A stretch of DNA of 64,000 nucleotides from Massilia sp. YIM B02769 (GCF_030411995.1 NZ_JASNRC010000007.1:288551-352550), one strand, 5' to 3'; shown: positions 1-9,232, counted from the first letter of the stretch. Made by a program: numbers and translations. Notes: a model not told the origin generated them from the letters alone.

Positions 1-1316
1 CGGCAGGGCAAGTCGAGCTGGAGTTCGAGTTCGACCTGGCGGTTGGCGCCGCTGCGCGCCTGGGCACCCCACCATAGCGCTTCCTGCAAGGCGGCGGGCG
101 CATCGGGGTCGACCAGTTCCAGGAAGGCCGGTTCGAACAACGCGTCCAGGCCGTAGGCGGGCAAGGGATTCGCGCGGCGCAAGCGCGCCGCCAGGCGGTA
201 CAGCACCGGCTCGATCGCCAGCTGGCGCAGCGCGCCGGGCAGGCGTTCGTAGCGGCCGGGCCGGGCCAGTGCGCCGAAGCGCCGGCCGCCGCCGAACAGC
301 TGGGCCGCGCCCTGGGCCCCGGCCAGGCGGGTGGCGCCGTCGGCACGCGCGGCCTGGGCCGCGGCGAACAGCGCAAAGGCCGCCGGATCGCCGCAGGGGC
401 CATCGCCGGCCGCCGCCAGCAGCGGCACGGCTTCCACCAGGTTGCGCGCGCCGACCAGCAGCGCGCGGTGCCGGCTCCCCAGGCGGCGGGCGGCGCCGCT
501 GGCCGGCTCCAGGGCCGGTTCGGCGCCCGGGGCGAAGCCGACGGCGACGGTGGCCAGCGGCGCGCCGCTGTGGCGCTGCAGCAGGCCGGCCAGGACCACG
601 CTGGCCGCGCCGCCGCCGAGCAGGACCGCGGTCGCGCCGCTGGAATGGCCGGTATCGGCGGCCGCGCCAACGCAGGCGTCGGCGGCGCAACTGAGGGCAT
701 CGAGCAGGCCGGCCTGCGGCGCGGCGCCAAGCGCATGCTCGGTGAAGCGCATGCGCCAGTAGCGCAGCCGTTCGGCGCGCCCGGCGCGCAGGTGCAGGCA
801 TTCGCCCGGCGCCAGGCGGCGCTGGCCGCTGTACAGGGTGCGGGTGGCGGGCAGCGCCTGCAAATACAGGTAATCGAAGATGGCTTGCGGGTCGATCTCG
901 CGTCCGGCGCCGGGGTGGCGCGCCAGCGCTTCGCTGTGGCTGGCGAACAGCAGCGTCCTGCCGACCATCTGGTAATACAGCGGGCGGGTGGCGCAGCGGT
1001 CGACGGCCAGCAGCGCCTCGGCGCGCCGCTCGTCGAGGAGCGCAAAGGCGAATTGCCCGGACAGCGCGGCGCACGCCTTGGCGCCATGGCTGCGCCAGAG
1101 CCGGGCCAGTGCGCCCGGGCGCTCGCCCCAATAGGCGATCAGCAAGCCGTCCTCGTGGTACAGGCCGGGCAAGGCCGCGCCGGCCAGCGCGACCGCGCCC
1201 AGGCTGTGGGCGGCGCAGCGCGGCGGCGCGCCGTTGCCGCCATGCAGGGGCGCGGCCATGTCGAGGATCGGCAAGGCGCCGGGCTCGCGCGAAAACCAGC
1301 CGCACAGGCCGCTCAT
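1..1316 (-). CDS. Degenerate asparagine synthase-like protein (partial, runs off the window)
   Basis: The 5' 438 codons are visible; the C-terminus lies beyond base 1. The protein follows the asparagine synthase (class II glutamine amidotransferase plus ATP-pyrophosphatase) layout. The N-terminal half keeps family signatures such as SGQFAFALLD, LLFASHSEAL and a REIDPQAIFDYLYL stretch. Both active sites look lost. Family members begin MCGI with a Cys2 nucleophile, while this one begins MSGLCGWF, so position 2 is Ser. The ATP-binding SGGLDS loop reads LLGGGAASV. The start (ATG at 1316) overlaps the stop of the upstream acyl-CoA ligase by 4 bp (ATGA), so the two are translationally coupled. The neighbours place it in an XrtA/PEP-CTERM exopolysaccharide-linked module. 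Family assignment is fairly sure; lack of activity is inferred from the missing residues. Confidence 0.75.
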   Translation of the reverse strand, partial: MSGLCGWFSREPGALPILDMAAPLHGGNGAPPRCAAHSLGAVALAGAALPGLYHEDGLLIAYWGERPGALARLWRSHGAKACAALSGQFAFALLDERRAEALLAVDRCATRPLYYQMVGRTLLFASHSEALARHPGAGREIDPQAIFDYLYLQALPATRTLYSGQRRLAPGECLHLRAGRAERLRYWRMRFTEHALGAAPQAGLLDALSCAADACVGAAADTGHSSGATAVLLGGGAASVVLAGLLQRHSGAPLATVAVGFAPGAEPALEPASGAARRLGSRHRALLVGARNLVEAVPLLAAAGDGPCGDPAAFALFAAAQAARADGATRLAGAQGAAQLFGGGRRFGALARPGRYERLPGALRQLAIEPVLYRLAARLRRANPLPAYGLDALFEPAFLELVDPDAPAALQEALWWGAQARSGANRQVELELQLDLPC

Positions 1317-2911
1317 GGCGCGGCCTCGGCAAACAGCGGCGCCAGTTCGCCGGCCAGCAGCGCGCGGTCGATCTGGCCGTCGCGCGCGCGCGGCAGCGGC
1401 GCCCGGCGCACGTCGACCATGGCCGGCAGCATGTGCTGCGGCAGCCTGGCGCGGCAGGCGCCGAACAGGATAGCGGAATCGAGCCGGGCGCCCGGACGCG
1501 CCGTGGCCAGCACCGCGATCACCTGGCCCAGCACCGGATGGGCGACGCCGACCGCCGCCGCTTCCGCCACCAGGCCGGTGCCGACCACGACCTTCTCGAC
1601 TTCGCGCGCCCGCACCCGGTAGCCGCCGGTGGTGATGGTGTCGCTGCGCGCATCCACCAGGTAGAGGTAGCCGTCCATGTCCTTGCGCGCGCCGGCGCCG
1701 GGCCAGCGCCCGTTCTCCGCCAGCGCCAGGCCGGGCAGCGGCGGCAGCTGGCGGAACGCGGCGCTGCTGCGCCCCGGGTCGTTCCAGTAGCCGAGCGTGA
1801 CCAGCGGCCCGCGCTGCACCAGTTCGCCCGTTTCGCCGGGTGCGCATTCGCGCCCGTCGGCGCGCAGCACCAGCCAGTCCGAATACGGCATCGCGCGCCC
1901 GATCGAACCGGGGCGTTCGTCGAGCTGGGACGGCATCAGGCAGGTCGAGCGGCAGGCGTCGCCGACGTCGTACATCAGGTGGATGCGGGTACGCGGCAGC
2001 GCGCGGCGCAGGGCGTCGAGCGCGCCCCGTTCCGGGCTGCCGCCGGCGCTGACCAGGAAGCGCAGGCAATCGGCGCCGCGGCCGAAGGACGCGCCGGCCA
2101 GGGCTTCCCAGGTGGCCGGCGCAGCCCAGAGGCCGGTGGGTTCGCCGCGTTCGAGCAGGGCCGCCAGTCCGGCGCTGTCGCCGGGTGCGCCGAGCCAGGC
2201 GGTGGCGCCCGCCGACAAGGTGGCGAGCAAGGTGTTCAGGCCGTAGTCGGTGTGCAGCGGCAGCGCCGCCAGGATGCGGTCGCCCGCGCCCAGGCCGACG
2301 CAGCGCGCGCTGGAGGCGGCGCCGGCCACCAGGTTACGCTGCGACAGCGCGCTGGCGGCCGGCTCGGCCGAGCGCGGGTCGTACAGCAAGGCGCCAAGCA
2401 CCGGCATGCCGGCCGCCGGGGCCGCGCGGCCGGCGCCGGCCAGCCAGTCGTTCCAGCCGACGGCGCGCGGTCCGAAGCGGCGCGCGCCGGGCTTGCGCGC
2501 ACCGGTGGCCGCCCCCTCGCCGAGCACCACCACGCTGCGCAGCGCCGGGCAATCGGCCAGGCCGGCGGCCAGTGCGGCTGCCTGGACTGCGCCGGCAACC
2601 AGAACGCGCGCCCCGCTGTGGCGCAACTGCGCGCACAGCTGGGCCGGCGCCAGTTGCGGGTCGAGCGGGACGAAGGCGCAGCCCGCGCTGGAGACGCCCA
2701 GCAGCAGCGCCACGCTTTCCGGACACGCCGCGAGGCAGCAGGCAACCCGGTCGTCGCGCCCGGCGCCGCTGCCGGCCAGCGCGGCGGCCACCGCCGTCAT
2801 CGCCGCCGCCAGCCCGGCGTAACTGACGCGTCCCGCGCCATGGCGCAAGGCGGTGCTCGAGGGGGCGCGCGCGGCGATGCGTTCGACCAGTTCATGGATC
2901 AGCTGCGCCAT
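1313..2911 (-). CDS. Acyl-CoA ligase (AMP-forming)-like protein, exosortase A system-associated, catalytically degenerate
   Basis: The 532-residue protein aligns end to end with the XrtA-associated acyl-CoA ligase family. Recognisable blocks are CAFVPLDPQLAPAQ (79-92), LSQRNLVAGA (189-198), GELVQRGPLVTLGYWNDP (362-379) and GYLYLVDARSDTITTGGYRV (414-433). The catalytic motifs are altered. The ATP-binding TSGTTGxPKG loop reads DPRSAEPAASAL (178-189). The YGxTE motif reads YDVGD (314-318). The TGD of motif A7 is absent. The C-terminal NGK lysine is Gln513 in DGQIDR. The reading frame is intact and long, so this is not simple decay by frameshift. It is divergently transcribed from the hydrolase pair and coupled by an ATGA overlap to the asparagine synthase-like gene. 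Normal members would load an acyl or aminoacyl group; this copy may bind without catalysing. Confidence 0.8.
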   Translation of the reverse strand: MAQLIHELVERIAARAPSSTALRHGAGRVSYAGLAAAMTAVAAALAGSGAGRDDRVACCLAACPESVALLLGVSSAGCAFVPLDPQLAPAQLCAQLRHSGARVLVAGAVQAAALAAGLADCPALRSVVVLGEGAATGARKPGARRFGPRAVGWNDWLAGAGRAAPAAGMPVLGALLYDPRSAEPAASALSQRNLVAGAASSARCVGLGAGDRILAALPLHTDYGLNTLLATLSAGATAWLGAPGDSAGLAALLERGEPTGLWAAPATWEALAGASFGRGADCLRFLVSAGGSPERGALDALRRALPRTRIHLMYDVGDACRSTCLMPSQLDERPGSIGRAMPYSDWLVLRADGRECAPGETGELVQRGPLVTLGYWNDPGRSSAAFRQLPPLPGLALAENGRWPGAGARKDMDGYLYLVDARSDTITTGGYRVRAREVEKVVVGTGLVAEAAAVGVAHPVLGQVIAVLATARPGARLDSAILFGACRARLPQHMLPAMVDVRRAPLPRARDGQIDRALLAGELAPLFAEAAP

Positions 2912-3129
2912 GTTTTCTCCGAAGATGCTGTAAATAAAGATTCATCATTGAGAAAATCTGCCTCGGGATCATTGACGGGTATCAATTGATATTGCCACTG
3001 GCCGTCTGTCGGTCGTCAAGACGCCACGCCAGAGCGCGTGTCAAATTGACATAAATGCATGTTTAATCCCCCGGCTACGACACGCACGTCCCCGACGCGC
3101 CGCGCCGCGCCAGTGCAGGAGGTCCAGCC
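2912..3129. promoter_or_regulatory. Divergent AT-rich intergenic region of the XrtA-associated module
   Basis: The 218 bp separate the acyl-CoA ligase (minus) from hydrolase 2 (plus) and are much more A+T-rich than the flanks, as expected for a bidirectional promoter. A TTGACA hexamer lies at about 3045-3050 on the plus strand, but no good -10 follows at 16-18 bp. I cannot assign a sigma factor. Confidence 0.4.
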
Positions 3130-3972
3130 ATGAATGCTCCGCTCTTGACCACGCCGCGCGTGGAGCCCTTCTTCTTCGACGCCGAACCGGGCACGCGTTT
3201 CAGCCTCTACCACGCGCCGAATCCGCAGGTCGCCCCGCGCGGCGCGATCCTGTATGTCCATCCTTTTGCCGAGGAACTGACGCGCACGCGGCGCATGGCG
3301 GCGCTGCAGTCGCGCGCCTTTGCCGAGCTGGGATTCGCGGTCCTGCAGATCGATCTGTTCGGCTGCGGCGACAGCTGCGGCGAATTCAGCGCCGGGCGCT
3401 GGGACATCTGGCGCGAAGACCTGGTGCTGGCCGCGAACTGGCTGGCCGAGCGCGACAGCGGCCCGCTGACGCTGTGGGGCCTGCGCCTGGGCGGCCTGCT
3501 GGCCCTCGACGTCGCCGCCCGGCTGCAGCCGCGCCGCCTGCTGCTGTGGCAGCCCTATCTCAGCGGGCGCGCCTGCATCAATCAGTTCCTGCGCCTGTCC
3601 GAGCAACTGAAGGACCCGGCGCCGGGCGCGCCGCGCAGCACCTCGGCCCTGCGCGCCCAGCTGGCCGTGCACGGGGCGATCGAGGTGGCCGGCTTCGAGG
3701 TGGCGGTGCCGCTGGTGAAGGCCATCGATGCCTGCGACGCCGCGCAGTTGACGCTGCCGCCCTGCGACGTCCACTGGCTGGCCTACGCCGGACCGGCGCC
3801 GGCGCGTGCCGCCGCCGGCGCCGCGCGCCTGAAGGAACGCTGGGCGGCGGGCGGCGCCCAGCTGCACTATTACCAGCTCGACGGCGCCCCCGAGTGGAGC
3901 GGCGCCGGCCACCTCGATTGTCCCGAGCTGCGCGCGGCAACCGCCACCCTGTTCGCGGGAGAGCCATCATGA
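3130..3972 (+). CDS. Exosortase A system-associated hydrolase 2 (alpha/beta hydrolase fold)
   Basis: This 280-residue alpha/beta-hydrolase-fold protein resembles the hydrolase 2 family found beside XrtA/PEP-CTERM exopolysaccharide loci. Visible features are LYVHPFAEELTRTRR (41-55), LQIDLFGCGDSCGEF (72-86) and the nucleophile elbow GLRLGG (117-122). The GxSxG serine position is Arg119. I recall Arg at this position as typical of the family, so this change may be family-wide rather than specific to this strain. A ribosome-binding site (AGGAGG) precedes the ATG closely. The stop overlaps the start of hydrolase 1 (ATGA at 3969). The substrate is unknown. Confidence 0.8.
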   Translation: MNAPLLTTPRVEPFFFDAEPGTRFSLYHAPNPQVAPRGAILYVHPFAEELTRTRRMAALQSRAFAELGFAVLQIDLFGCGDSCGEFSAGRWDIWREDLVLAANWLAERDSGPLTLWGLRLGGLLALDVAARLQPRRLLLWQPYLSGRACINQFLRLSEQLKDPAPGAPRSTSALRAQLAVHGAIEVAGFEVAVPLVKAIDACDAAQLTLPPCDVHWLAYAGPAPARAAAGAARLKERWAAGGAQLHYYQLDGAPEWSGAGHLDCPELRAATATLFAGEPS

Positions 3973-4706
3973 AACTCGAGCAGCGCGCCCTGCGCTTTTC
4001 CTCGGGCGGCAACGCCCTGATCGGCATCGTCGACGTGCCCGAGCGGCCGCTGGCGCGCGGCCTGCTGGTGCTGGCCGACAGCCGCCAGTACCGCACCGGC
4101 AGCCACCGCCAGTTCACCCTGCTGGCGCGCCTGCTGGCCGGGCGCGGCGTGGCCGTGATGCGCTTCGACCGCAGCGGCGCCGGCGACAGCGAGGGCCGCG
4201 ACGGCAGCGCCGACGACAGCGCAGATCTCGGCGCCGCGATGAAAGAATTGTTCATCCACGTGCCCGAAATGAAAGAATCTGTCATCCTCGCCGCCGGCGA
4301 CGCCACCCGCTCGGCGGCGCTGTATGCCGCCGGCGATGCGCGCGTCACCGGCCTGGCCCTGTTCAATCCCGAATTGCCGGCGCCGCCGCCGCAGGAAAGC
4401 GGCGCACGGCGCTACATGCGGCGCTTCGCCCCGAAACTGCTGCGGCGCCACCTGCCGCACGCTGCGCCGCCCCGCGCGGCCGCCCTGCCGGCCGAACTGG
4501 CCGGCGCCTTCGATGCCTACGCTGGCCATATCCTGCTGGTGCTGGGCAGCGCCGATCCGGCCTACGAGCGCACCGCGCGCCTGCTGGAGCGGCGGCGCGC
4601 GCATTGCCGCCGGGTCGAGATCGCCGGCGCCGACGGGGATTTCAGCCGCAGCGACTGGCGCGAAGCGGTGGCCGCCGCCAGCACCAGCTGGCTGACTTCC
4701 TGGTGA
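3969..4706 (+). CDS. Exosortase A system-associated hydrolase 1 (alpha/beta hydrolase fold)
   Basis: The 245-residue product is the partner of hydrolase 2; the two families normally occur together in XrtA genomes. The start at 3969 gives a 4-bp ATGA overlap with hydrolase 2. A longer in-frame reading frame extends upstream inside hydrolase 2 but is not credible as a start. Fold markers are GLLVLADSRQYRTGSHRQF (31-49) and VMRFDRSGAGDSEG (63-76). The expected nucleophile elbow reads AAGDATRSAALYAA (around 108-121), with no GxSxG. Function is unknown; by context it acts with polysaccharide or PEP-CTERM processing. Confidence 0.78.
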   Translation: MKLEQRALRFSSGGNALIGIVDVPERPLARGLLVLADSRQYRTGSHRQFTLLARLLAGRGVAVMRFDRSGAGDSEGRDGSADDSADLGAAMKELFIHVPEMKESVILAAGDATRSAALYAAGDARVTGLALFNPELPAPPPQESGARRYMRRFAPKLLRRHLPHAAPPRAAALPAELAGAFDAYAGHILLVLGSADPAYERTARLLERRRAHCRRVEIAGADGDFSRSDWREAVAAASTSWLTSW

Positions 4707-4783
4707 GGCCAGGCGCAAGGCGCCGGGACGGATATGGTGCAAATCGCTTATAGTGATGCCCTTGTATACATATTAGACTTGCC

Positions 4784-6412
4784 ATGAAATTTGACGTCGC
4801 TATTGTCGGCAGCGGTTTGGCCGGCTTGTCGGTGGCTTTGCATCTCGCCGAGACGCGCAAGGTTGCAATCATCTCGAAACGCGCCCTCCTCGACGGGGCC
4901 AGCAACTGGGCGCAAGGCGGCATCGCCGCGGTGCTCGATTCCGGCGACAGCCATGACCAGCACATCGCCGACACCCTGGTGGCCGGCGCCGGCCTGTGCG
5001 ACGAAGCGGCGACCCGCAGCATCGTCGAACACGGGCGCGAAGCGATCGAATGGCTGATCGCGCAGGGCGTGCCCTTCACCCGCGACGCCTCCGCCGAACT
5101 GGGTTTCCACCTGACGCGCGAGGGCGGCCACAGCCAGCGCCGCATCATCCACGCCGCCGACGCCACCGGCCACGCGGTACAGGTGACGCTGGAACAGAAG
5201 GTGCGTGCACATCCGAACATCGCGCTGTTCGAACACCACTGCGCGATCGACGTCATCACCTCCGACAAACTCACGGGCAAGGGCGTGCACGGTGGCGCCC
5301 CGGCGCTGGTCGGCCAGCCGCGTTGCCACGGCCTGTACGTGCAGGACGAGTCGAGCGGCAAGGTCCTGACCTTCGAGGCCGAGCACACGGTGCTGGCCAC
5401 CGGCGGCGCCGGCAAGGTCTATCTGTACACCACCAACCCGGACACGGCCACCGGCGACGGCATCGCGATGGCCTGGCGCGCCGGCTGCCGCGTGTCGAAC
5501 ATGGAGTTCATCCAGTTCCACCCGACTTGCCTGTACCACCCGTATGCGAAGTCCTTCCTGATCACCGAGGCGATCCGCGGCGAAGGCGGCCTGCTCAAGT
5601 TGCCGCCGGAAGCCGGCGTCGCCGCCGGCACGCGCTTCATGCCGGCCCACGACGAGCGCGGCGAACTGGCCCCGCGCGACGTGGTGGCGCGCGCCATCGA
5701 CTTCGAGATGAAGAAGCGCGGCCTCGATTACGTCCACCTCGACATCAGCCACCAGAGCCCGGAATTCCTGCAGGAGCACTTCCCGACCATTTACGCGCGC
5801 TGCCTGGAACTGGGCATCGACATCACGAAGGAGCCGATTCCCGTGGTGCCGGCCGTGCACTTCACCTGCGGCGGCGTGGTCACGGATCTCGCCGGGCGCA
5901 CCGACATCCCAGGCCTGTACGCGGTCGGCGAGACGGCCTGCACCGGACTGCACGGCGCCAACCGCCTGGCCAGCAATTCGCTGCTCGAATGCGTGGTCGT
6001 GGGCCGCGCCTGCGCCAGCCAGATCGCCGCCGCGCCGCCCATCGACAGCCCAGTGCTGCCGCCCTGGGACGAGAGCCGCGTCACCAACGCCGACGAGGAA
6101 GTCGTCATCGCCCATAACTGGGACGAGCTGCGCCGCTTCATGTGGAACTACGTCGGCATCGTGCGCACCACCAAGCGCCTGGAGCGCGCACAGCACCGGA
6201 TCAAGTTGTTGAAGGAAGAGATCGACGAGTACTACCGCAACTTCCGCATCACCCACGACCTGCTCGAGCTGCGCAACCTGGTCGACGTGGCCTCGCTGAT
6301 CGTGAACAGCGCGCTGTCGCGCCACGAGAGCCGTGGCCTGCACTACTCGCGCGATTATCCCGACACCCTGCCGAAGGCACTGCCGAGCGTCCTGACGCCG
6401 GCGCGGCGCTAG
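4784..6412 (+). CDS. nadB: L-aspartate oxidase
   Basis: This 542-residue FAD enzyme oxidises L-aspartate to iminoaspartate, the first step of de novo NAD synthesis; NadA then makes quinolinate. The N-terminal FAD-binding fingerprint is [13 protein letters not shown] (4-16). NadB/succinate dehydrogenase-type flavoprotein motifs follow: [51 protein letters not shown] and the C-terminal FAD segment [18 protein letters not shown]. Length matches the family. The gene is followed after 13 bp by an EamA transporter. The nadA-nadC operon lies 3 kb away in the opposite orientation, so the complete quinolinate-to-NaMN pathway sits in this block. Confidence 0.97.
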   Translation: MKFDVAIVGSGLAGLSVALHLAETRKVAIISKRALLDGASNWAQGGIAAVLDSGDSHDQHIADTLVAGAGLCDEAATRSIVEHGREAIEWLIAQGVPFTRDASAELGFHLTREGGHSQRRIIHAADATGHAVQVTLEQKVRAHPNIALFEHHCAIDVITSDKLTGKGVHGGAPALVGQPRCHGLYVQDESSGKVLTFEAEHTVLATGGAGKVYLYTTNPDTATGDGIAMAWRAGCRVSNMEFIQFHPTCLYHPYAKSFLITEAIRGEGGLLKLPPEAGVAAGTRFMPAHDERGELAPRDVVARAIDFEMKKRGLDYVHLDISHQSPEFLQEHFPTIYARCLELGIDITKEPIPVVPAVHFTCGGVVTDLAGRTDIPGLYAVGETACTGLHGANRLASNSLLECVVVGRACASQIAAAPPIDSPVLPPWDESRVTNADEEVVIAHNWDELRRFMWNYVGIVRTTKRLERAQHRIKLLKEEIDEYYRNFRITHDLLELRNLVDVASLIVNSALSRHESRGLHYSRDYPDTLPKALPSVLTPARR

Positions 6413-6425
6413 GGATGCGGGCCGC

Positions 6426-7328
6426 ATGAACCGCAAGCTCAGCGTCTCCACCGCCCTGCTCCTGACCGTGCCGCCCGTGCTCTGGGCCGGCAATGCCATC
6501 GTCGGGCGCCTGGTGCGCGACGCCGTGCCGCCGATGACCCTGAACCTGCTGCGCTGGAGCATCGCGCTGCTGGTGCTGGTTCCGCTGGGACGCGCGGCGC
6601 TTCGAGAAGGCAGCGGCATCCTGGCCAACTGGCGCCGCTACAGCCTGCTGGGCCTGTTCGGCATCGGTCTTTACAACTCGCTGCAATACCTGGCCCTGCA
6701 AAGCTCGACGCCGATCAACGTGACCCTGGTCGCTTCCGGCCTGCCGGTCTGGATGCTGCTGGTCGGGCGCCTGTTCTTCAAGGTGCCGGTCAAGCCGCGC
6801 CAGATCGTGGGCGCCGTGCTGTCGATCGTCGGCGTGCTGGTGGTGCTGTGCCGGGGCGATGTCCAGCAACTGGCCGGGCTGCGCCTGGTGACGGGCGACC
6901 TGTACATGATCCTGGCGACGATCGCCTGGTCCTTCTACAGCTGGCTCTTGATGCAGCAGCGCGACGTGCCGGGCATCCGCGCCGACTGGGCCGCCTTCCT
7001 GCTGATGCAGGTCGGTTACGGCGTGCTGTGGTGCGCGGCGCTGTCCGGCATCGAGTGGTCGGTCCAGGACGTCGATGTCGCCTGGAGCCCGACGGTCGCG
7101 GCCGCGCTGCTGTACGTGGCGATCGGGCCGGCGATCGTCGCCATGCGCTGCTGGGGCGCCGGCGTGCAGCGCGCCGGGCCGACCCTGGGCGCCTTCTTCA
7201 TTAACCTGACGCCGCTGTTCACGGCGCTGCTGTCGTCCGCCTTCCTGGGCGAGGCGCCGCACTTCTACCATGCGCTGGCCTTCATGCTGATCGTCGGCGG
7301 GATCGCGGTGTCTGCGCGCCAGCGCTGA
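6426..7328 (+). CDS. EamA/DMT-superfamily permease
   Basis: The 300-residue inner-membrane protein has about ten hydrophobic segments and two tandem EamA halves. The first half contains LWAGNAIVGRLVRDAVPPMTL and SLQYLALQSSTPINVTLV. The second contains ILATIAWSFYSWLLMQQRD and GPTLGAFFINLTPLFTALLSS. It begins 13 bp after nadB and probably shares its transcript. DMT exporters move amino acids, purines or other small metabolites; the substrate cannot be read from sequence. Confidence 0.88.
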   Translation: MNRKLSVSTALLLTVPPVLWAGNAIVGRLVRDAVPPMTLNLLRWSIALLVLVPLGRAALREGSGILANWRRYSLLGLFGIGLYNSLQYLALQSSTPINVTLVASGLPVWMLLVGRLFFKVPVKPRQIVGAVLSIVGVLVVLCRGDVQQLAGLRLVTGDLYMILATIAWSFYSWLLMQQRDVPGIRADWAAFLLMQVGYGVLWCAALSGIEWSVQDVDVAWSPTVAAALLYVAIGPAIVAMRCWGAGVQRAGPTLGAFFINLTPLFTALLSSAFLGEAPHFYHALAFMLIVGGIAVSARQR

Positions 7329-7371
7329 CCCAGTGGTGCTAGCATCCTTGCTGACAGGAGGATGCATTGCG

Positions 7372-8226
7372 ATGTCTGAAGGATTCACGATCACCGGGCA
7401 GGCCGAGGTCTTTGCGGAGATGCTGGCCGCGTTCCTGGCGCGCCATCCGACCACCCTGGTGCTGACCGGCGCCGGCCTCTCGACCGCCTCGGGCATTCCC
7501 GACTACCGCGACCGCGACGGCGTGCGCCGCGGACGCCAGCCGATCCAGGGGCCGGAATTTCGCAAGCTGGAAGCCGTGCGCCGGCGCTACTGGGCGCGCA
7601 GCATGGTCGGCTGGCCGACCCTGGCGCGGGCGCGTCCGAATGCCGGGCACGGGGCCCTGGCCGCGCTGGAGGGCGCCGGCCGCATCGGCCCGGTGCTGAC
7701 CCAGAACGTCGACGGCCTGCACCAGCAGGCCGGCAGCCGCGCCGTGCTCGAACTGCACGGGAACATCCACACCGTGGTGTGCCTGGATTGCCGCCGCCTG
7801 CTGCCGCGCGCAGCGGTGCAGCGCATGCTGGAAGACGCGAATCCGCATTTGATGGGGGCGATGGCGGTGCCGCTGCCGGACGGCGACGCCCAGATCGAAC
7901 CCGAATCCCTCGGCGACTTCCACCTGCCCTTCTGCCCGCACTGCGGCGGCACCCTGATGCCGGACGTGGTGTTCTTCGGCGATAACGTGCCGGCGGCGCG
8001 CACGGCCCAGGCGCTGGCGCTGATGGAGGCGGCCGACGCCTTGTTGGTGGTGGGGTCCTCGCTGATGGTGTTCTCGGGCTTTCGCTTTTGCCGCATGGCG
8101 GCCGAAGCAGGAAAGCCGATCGCCGCCGTGAATCTCGGGCGCACCCGGGCCGACCATTTGCTCTCCATGAAAATCGAGGACTCGGCGGAGCTGCTGCTGC
8201 CGCAGGTGGCGCGCCTGCTGGGGTGA
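7372..8226 (+). CDS. Sirtuin-type NAD-dependent protein deacylase (Sir2 family)
   Basis: The protein is 284 residues from the ATG at 7372, which has AGGAGG 10 bp upstream. An in-frame GTG 13 codons earlier (7333) is less likely. Sirtuin signatures are all present: the NAD-binding LTGAGLSTASGIPDYRDRDG, the catalytic-pocket QNVDGLHQQAG, ELHG with the catalytic His, and a zinc ribbon of CLDC and CPHC. The PDVVFFGDNVP and VVGSSLMVFSGF segments point to the class II (SIRT4-like) group. It consumes NAD and lies between nadB and nadC-nadA. Targets cannot be inferred. Confidence 0.93.
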   Translation: MSEGFTITGQAEVFAEMLAAFLARHPTTLVLTGAGLSTASGIPDYRDRDGVRRGRQPIQGPEFRKLEAVRRRYWARSMVGWPTLARARPNAGHGALAALEGAGRIGPVLTQNVDGLHQQAGSRAVLELHGNIHTVVCLDCRRLLPRAAVQRMLEDANPHLMGAMAVPLPDGDAQIEPESLGDFHLPFCPHCGGTLMPDVVFFGDNVPAARTAQALALMEAADALLVVGSSLMVFSGFRFCRMAAEAGKPIAAVNLGRTRADHLLSMKIEDSAELLLPQVARLLG

Positions 8227-8345
8227 TCGGAACGCAGACGTTGCGGGTGCCGGACAGCGGCCGGTGGCGCGGTGGTGCTGTTCCGCGTGGACACAGGTGC
8301 CTTGCGCGGCCCGGTCCACCCTACGGACCGCCACGGTGCATACCC

Positions 8346-8369
8346 GGTGGGTACGAGTACCCACCCTAC
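8346..8369. repeat. Short palindromic REP-like element
   Basis: A perfect inverted repeat (GGTGGGTAC-GA-GTACCCACC) is followed by CTAC and abuts the nadC stop codon. It belongs to the family also seen at 10419, 32633, 40891, 41008, 48678, 48827, 58600 and 58751. It may double as a 3' stabiliser or terminator of the convergent Sir2 and nadC transcripts. Confidence 0.65.
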
Positions 8370-9232
8370 CCGACGATGCGCAGGGAGTAGTCCGTCGCGC
8401 GGACGTCCTTCGTCAGGCTGCCGATCGAGATGCGGTCGACGCCGGTTTCGGCGATGGCGCGCACGGTGCCCATGTTGATGCCGCCCGAGGCTTCGAGCAG
8501 TGCGCGGCCGGCGTTGACTTTTACCGCTTCGCGCATCATGTCCAGGTCGAAGTTGTCGAGCAGGACCGAGGTGACGCCGGCCGCCAGCGCTTCCTCGAGC
8601 TGGGCGATGGTCTCGACTTCGATCTGCACCGTGACGCCGGCGTCCAGGGCCGCCGCATTCTCCAGCGCGCGGGTCACGCCGCCGGCCGCCGCGATGTGGT
8701 TTTCCTTGATCAGGATGCCGTCGTACAGGGCCATGCGCTGGTTCTGGCCGCCGCCGACGCGCACCGCGTATTTCTGCGCCTGGCGCAGGCCCGGCAAGGT
8801 CTTGCGGGTGTCGAGGATGGCGGCGTTCGTACCCTGGATCACGTCGACGTAGGTGCGGGTGGCGCTGGCCACGCCCGACAGCAGCTGCATGAAGTTCAGC
8901 GCTGCGCGTTCGGCCGTCAGCAGCGAACGCGGCGAAGCCGCGATGGTGCAGACGACGGAATCGGCCGCCATCAGGTCGCCCTCGGCATACTGCCACTCGA
9001 TCTCGGTATCCTGGTCGATGGCCAGCATCACTCCTTCGAACCAGGGCGCGCCGCAAAGCACCGCGGCTTCGCGCACGATGACGCGCGCCTGCACGCGGGG
9101 TTGGAGCGGGACCAGCATGCCGGTCAGGTCGCCGCTGCCGACGTCTTCCAGCAGCGCAGCGAGGATGTTCTGTTCGAAGGCGGCTTGCAGCTTGTCGTCG
9201 AACTGGGAATGCGGATTACGCAGGGTCGTCAT
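8366..9232 (-). CDS. nadC: Nicotinate-nucleotide pyrophosphorylase (carboxylating)
   Basis: The 288-residue quinolinate phosphoribosyltransferase converts quinolinate and PRPP to nicotinate mononucleotide, CO2 and PPi. Motifs include [50 protein letters not shown] (PRPP/quinolinate pocket), IKENHI, IEVE and LLDNF, and [20 protein letters not shown]. The start at 9232 overlaps the nadA stop by 4 bp (ATGA), giving a tight nadA-nadC operon. A longer upstream frame runs inside nadA and is discounted. The family length is about 280-290. Confidence 0.97.
   Translation of the reverse strand: MTTLRNPHSQFDDKLQAAFEQNILAALLEDVGSGDLTGMLVPLQPRVQARVIVREAAVLCGAPWFEGVMLAIDQDTEIEWQYAEGDLMAADSVVCTIAASPRSLLTAERAALNFMQLLSGVASATRTYVDVIQGTNAAILDTRKTLPGLRQAQKYAVRVGGGQNQRMALYDGILIKENHIAAAGGVTRALENAAALDAGVTVQIEVETIAQLEEALAAGVTSVLLDNFDLDMMREAVKVNAGRALLEASGGINMGTVRAIAETGVDRISIGSLTKDVRATDYSLRIVG

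Noticed and set aside
3045..3072. TTGACA as a promoter for hydrolase 2
   Set aside because: No acceptable -10 lies at 16-18 bp, so I did not annotate it as a defined promoter.
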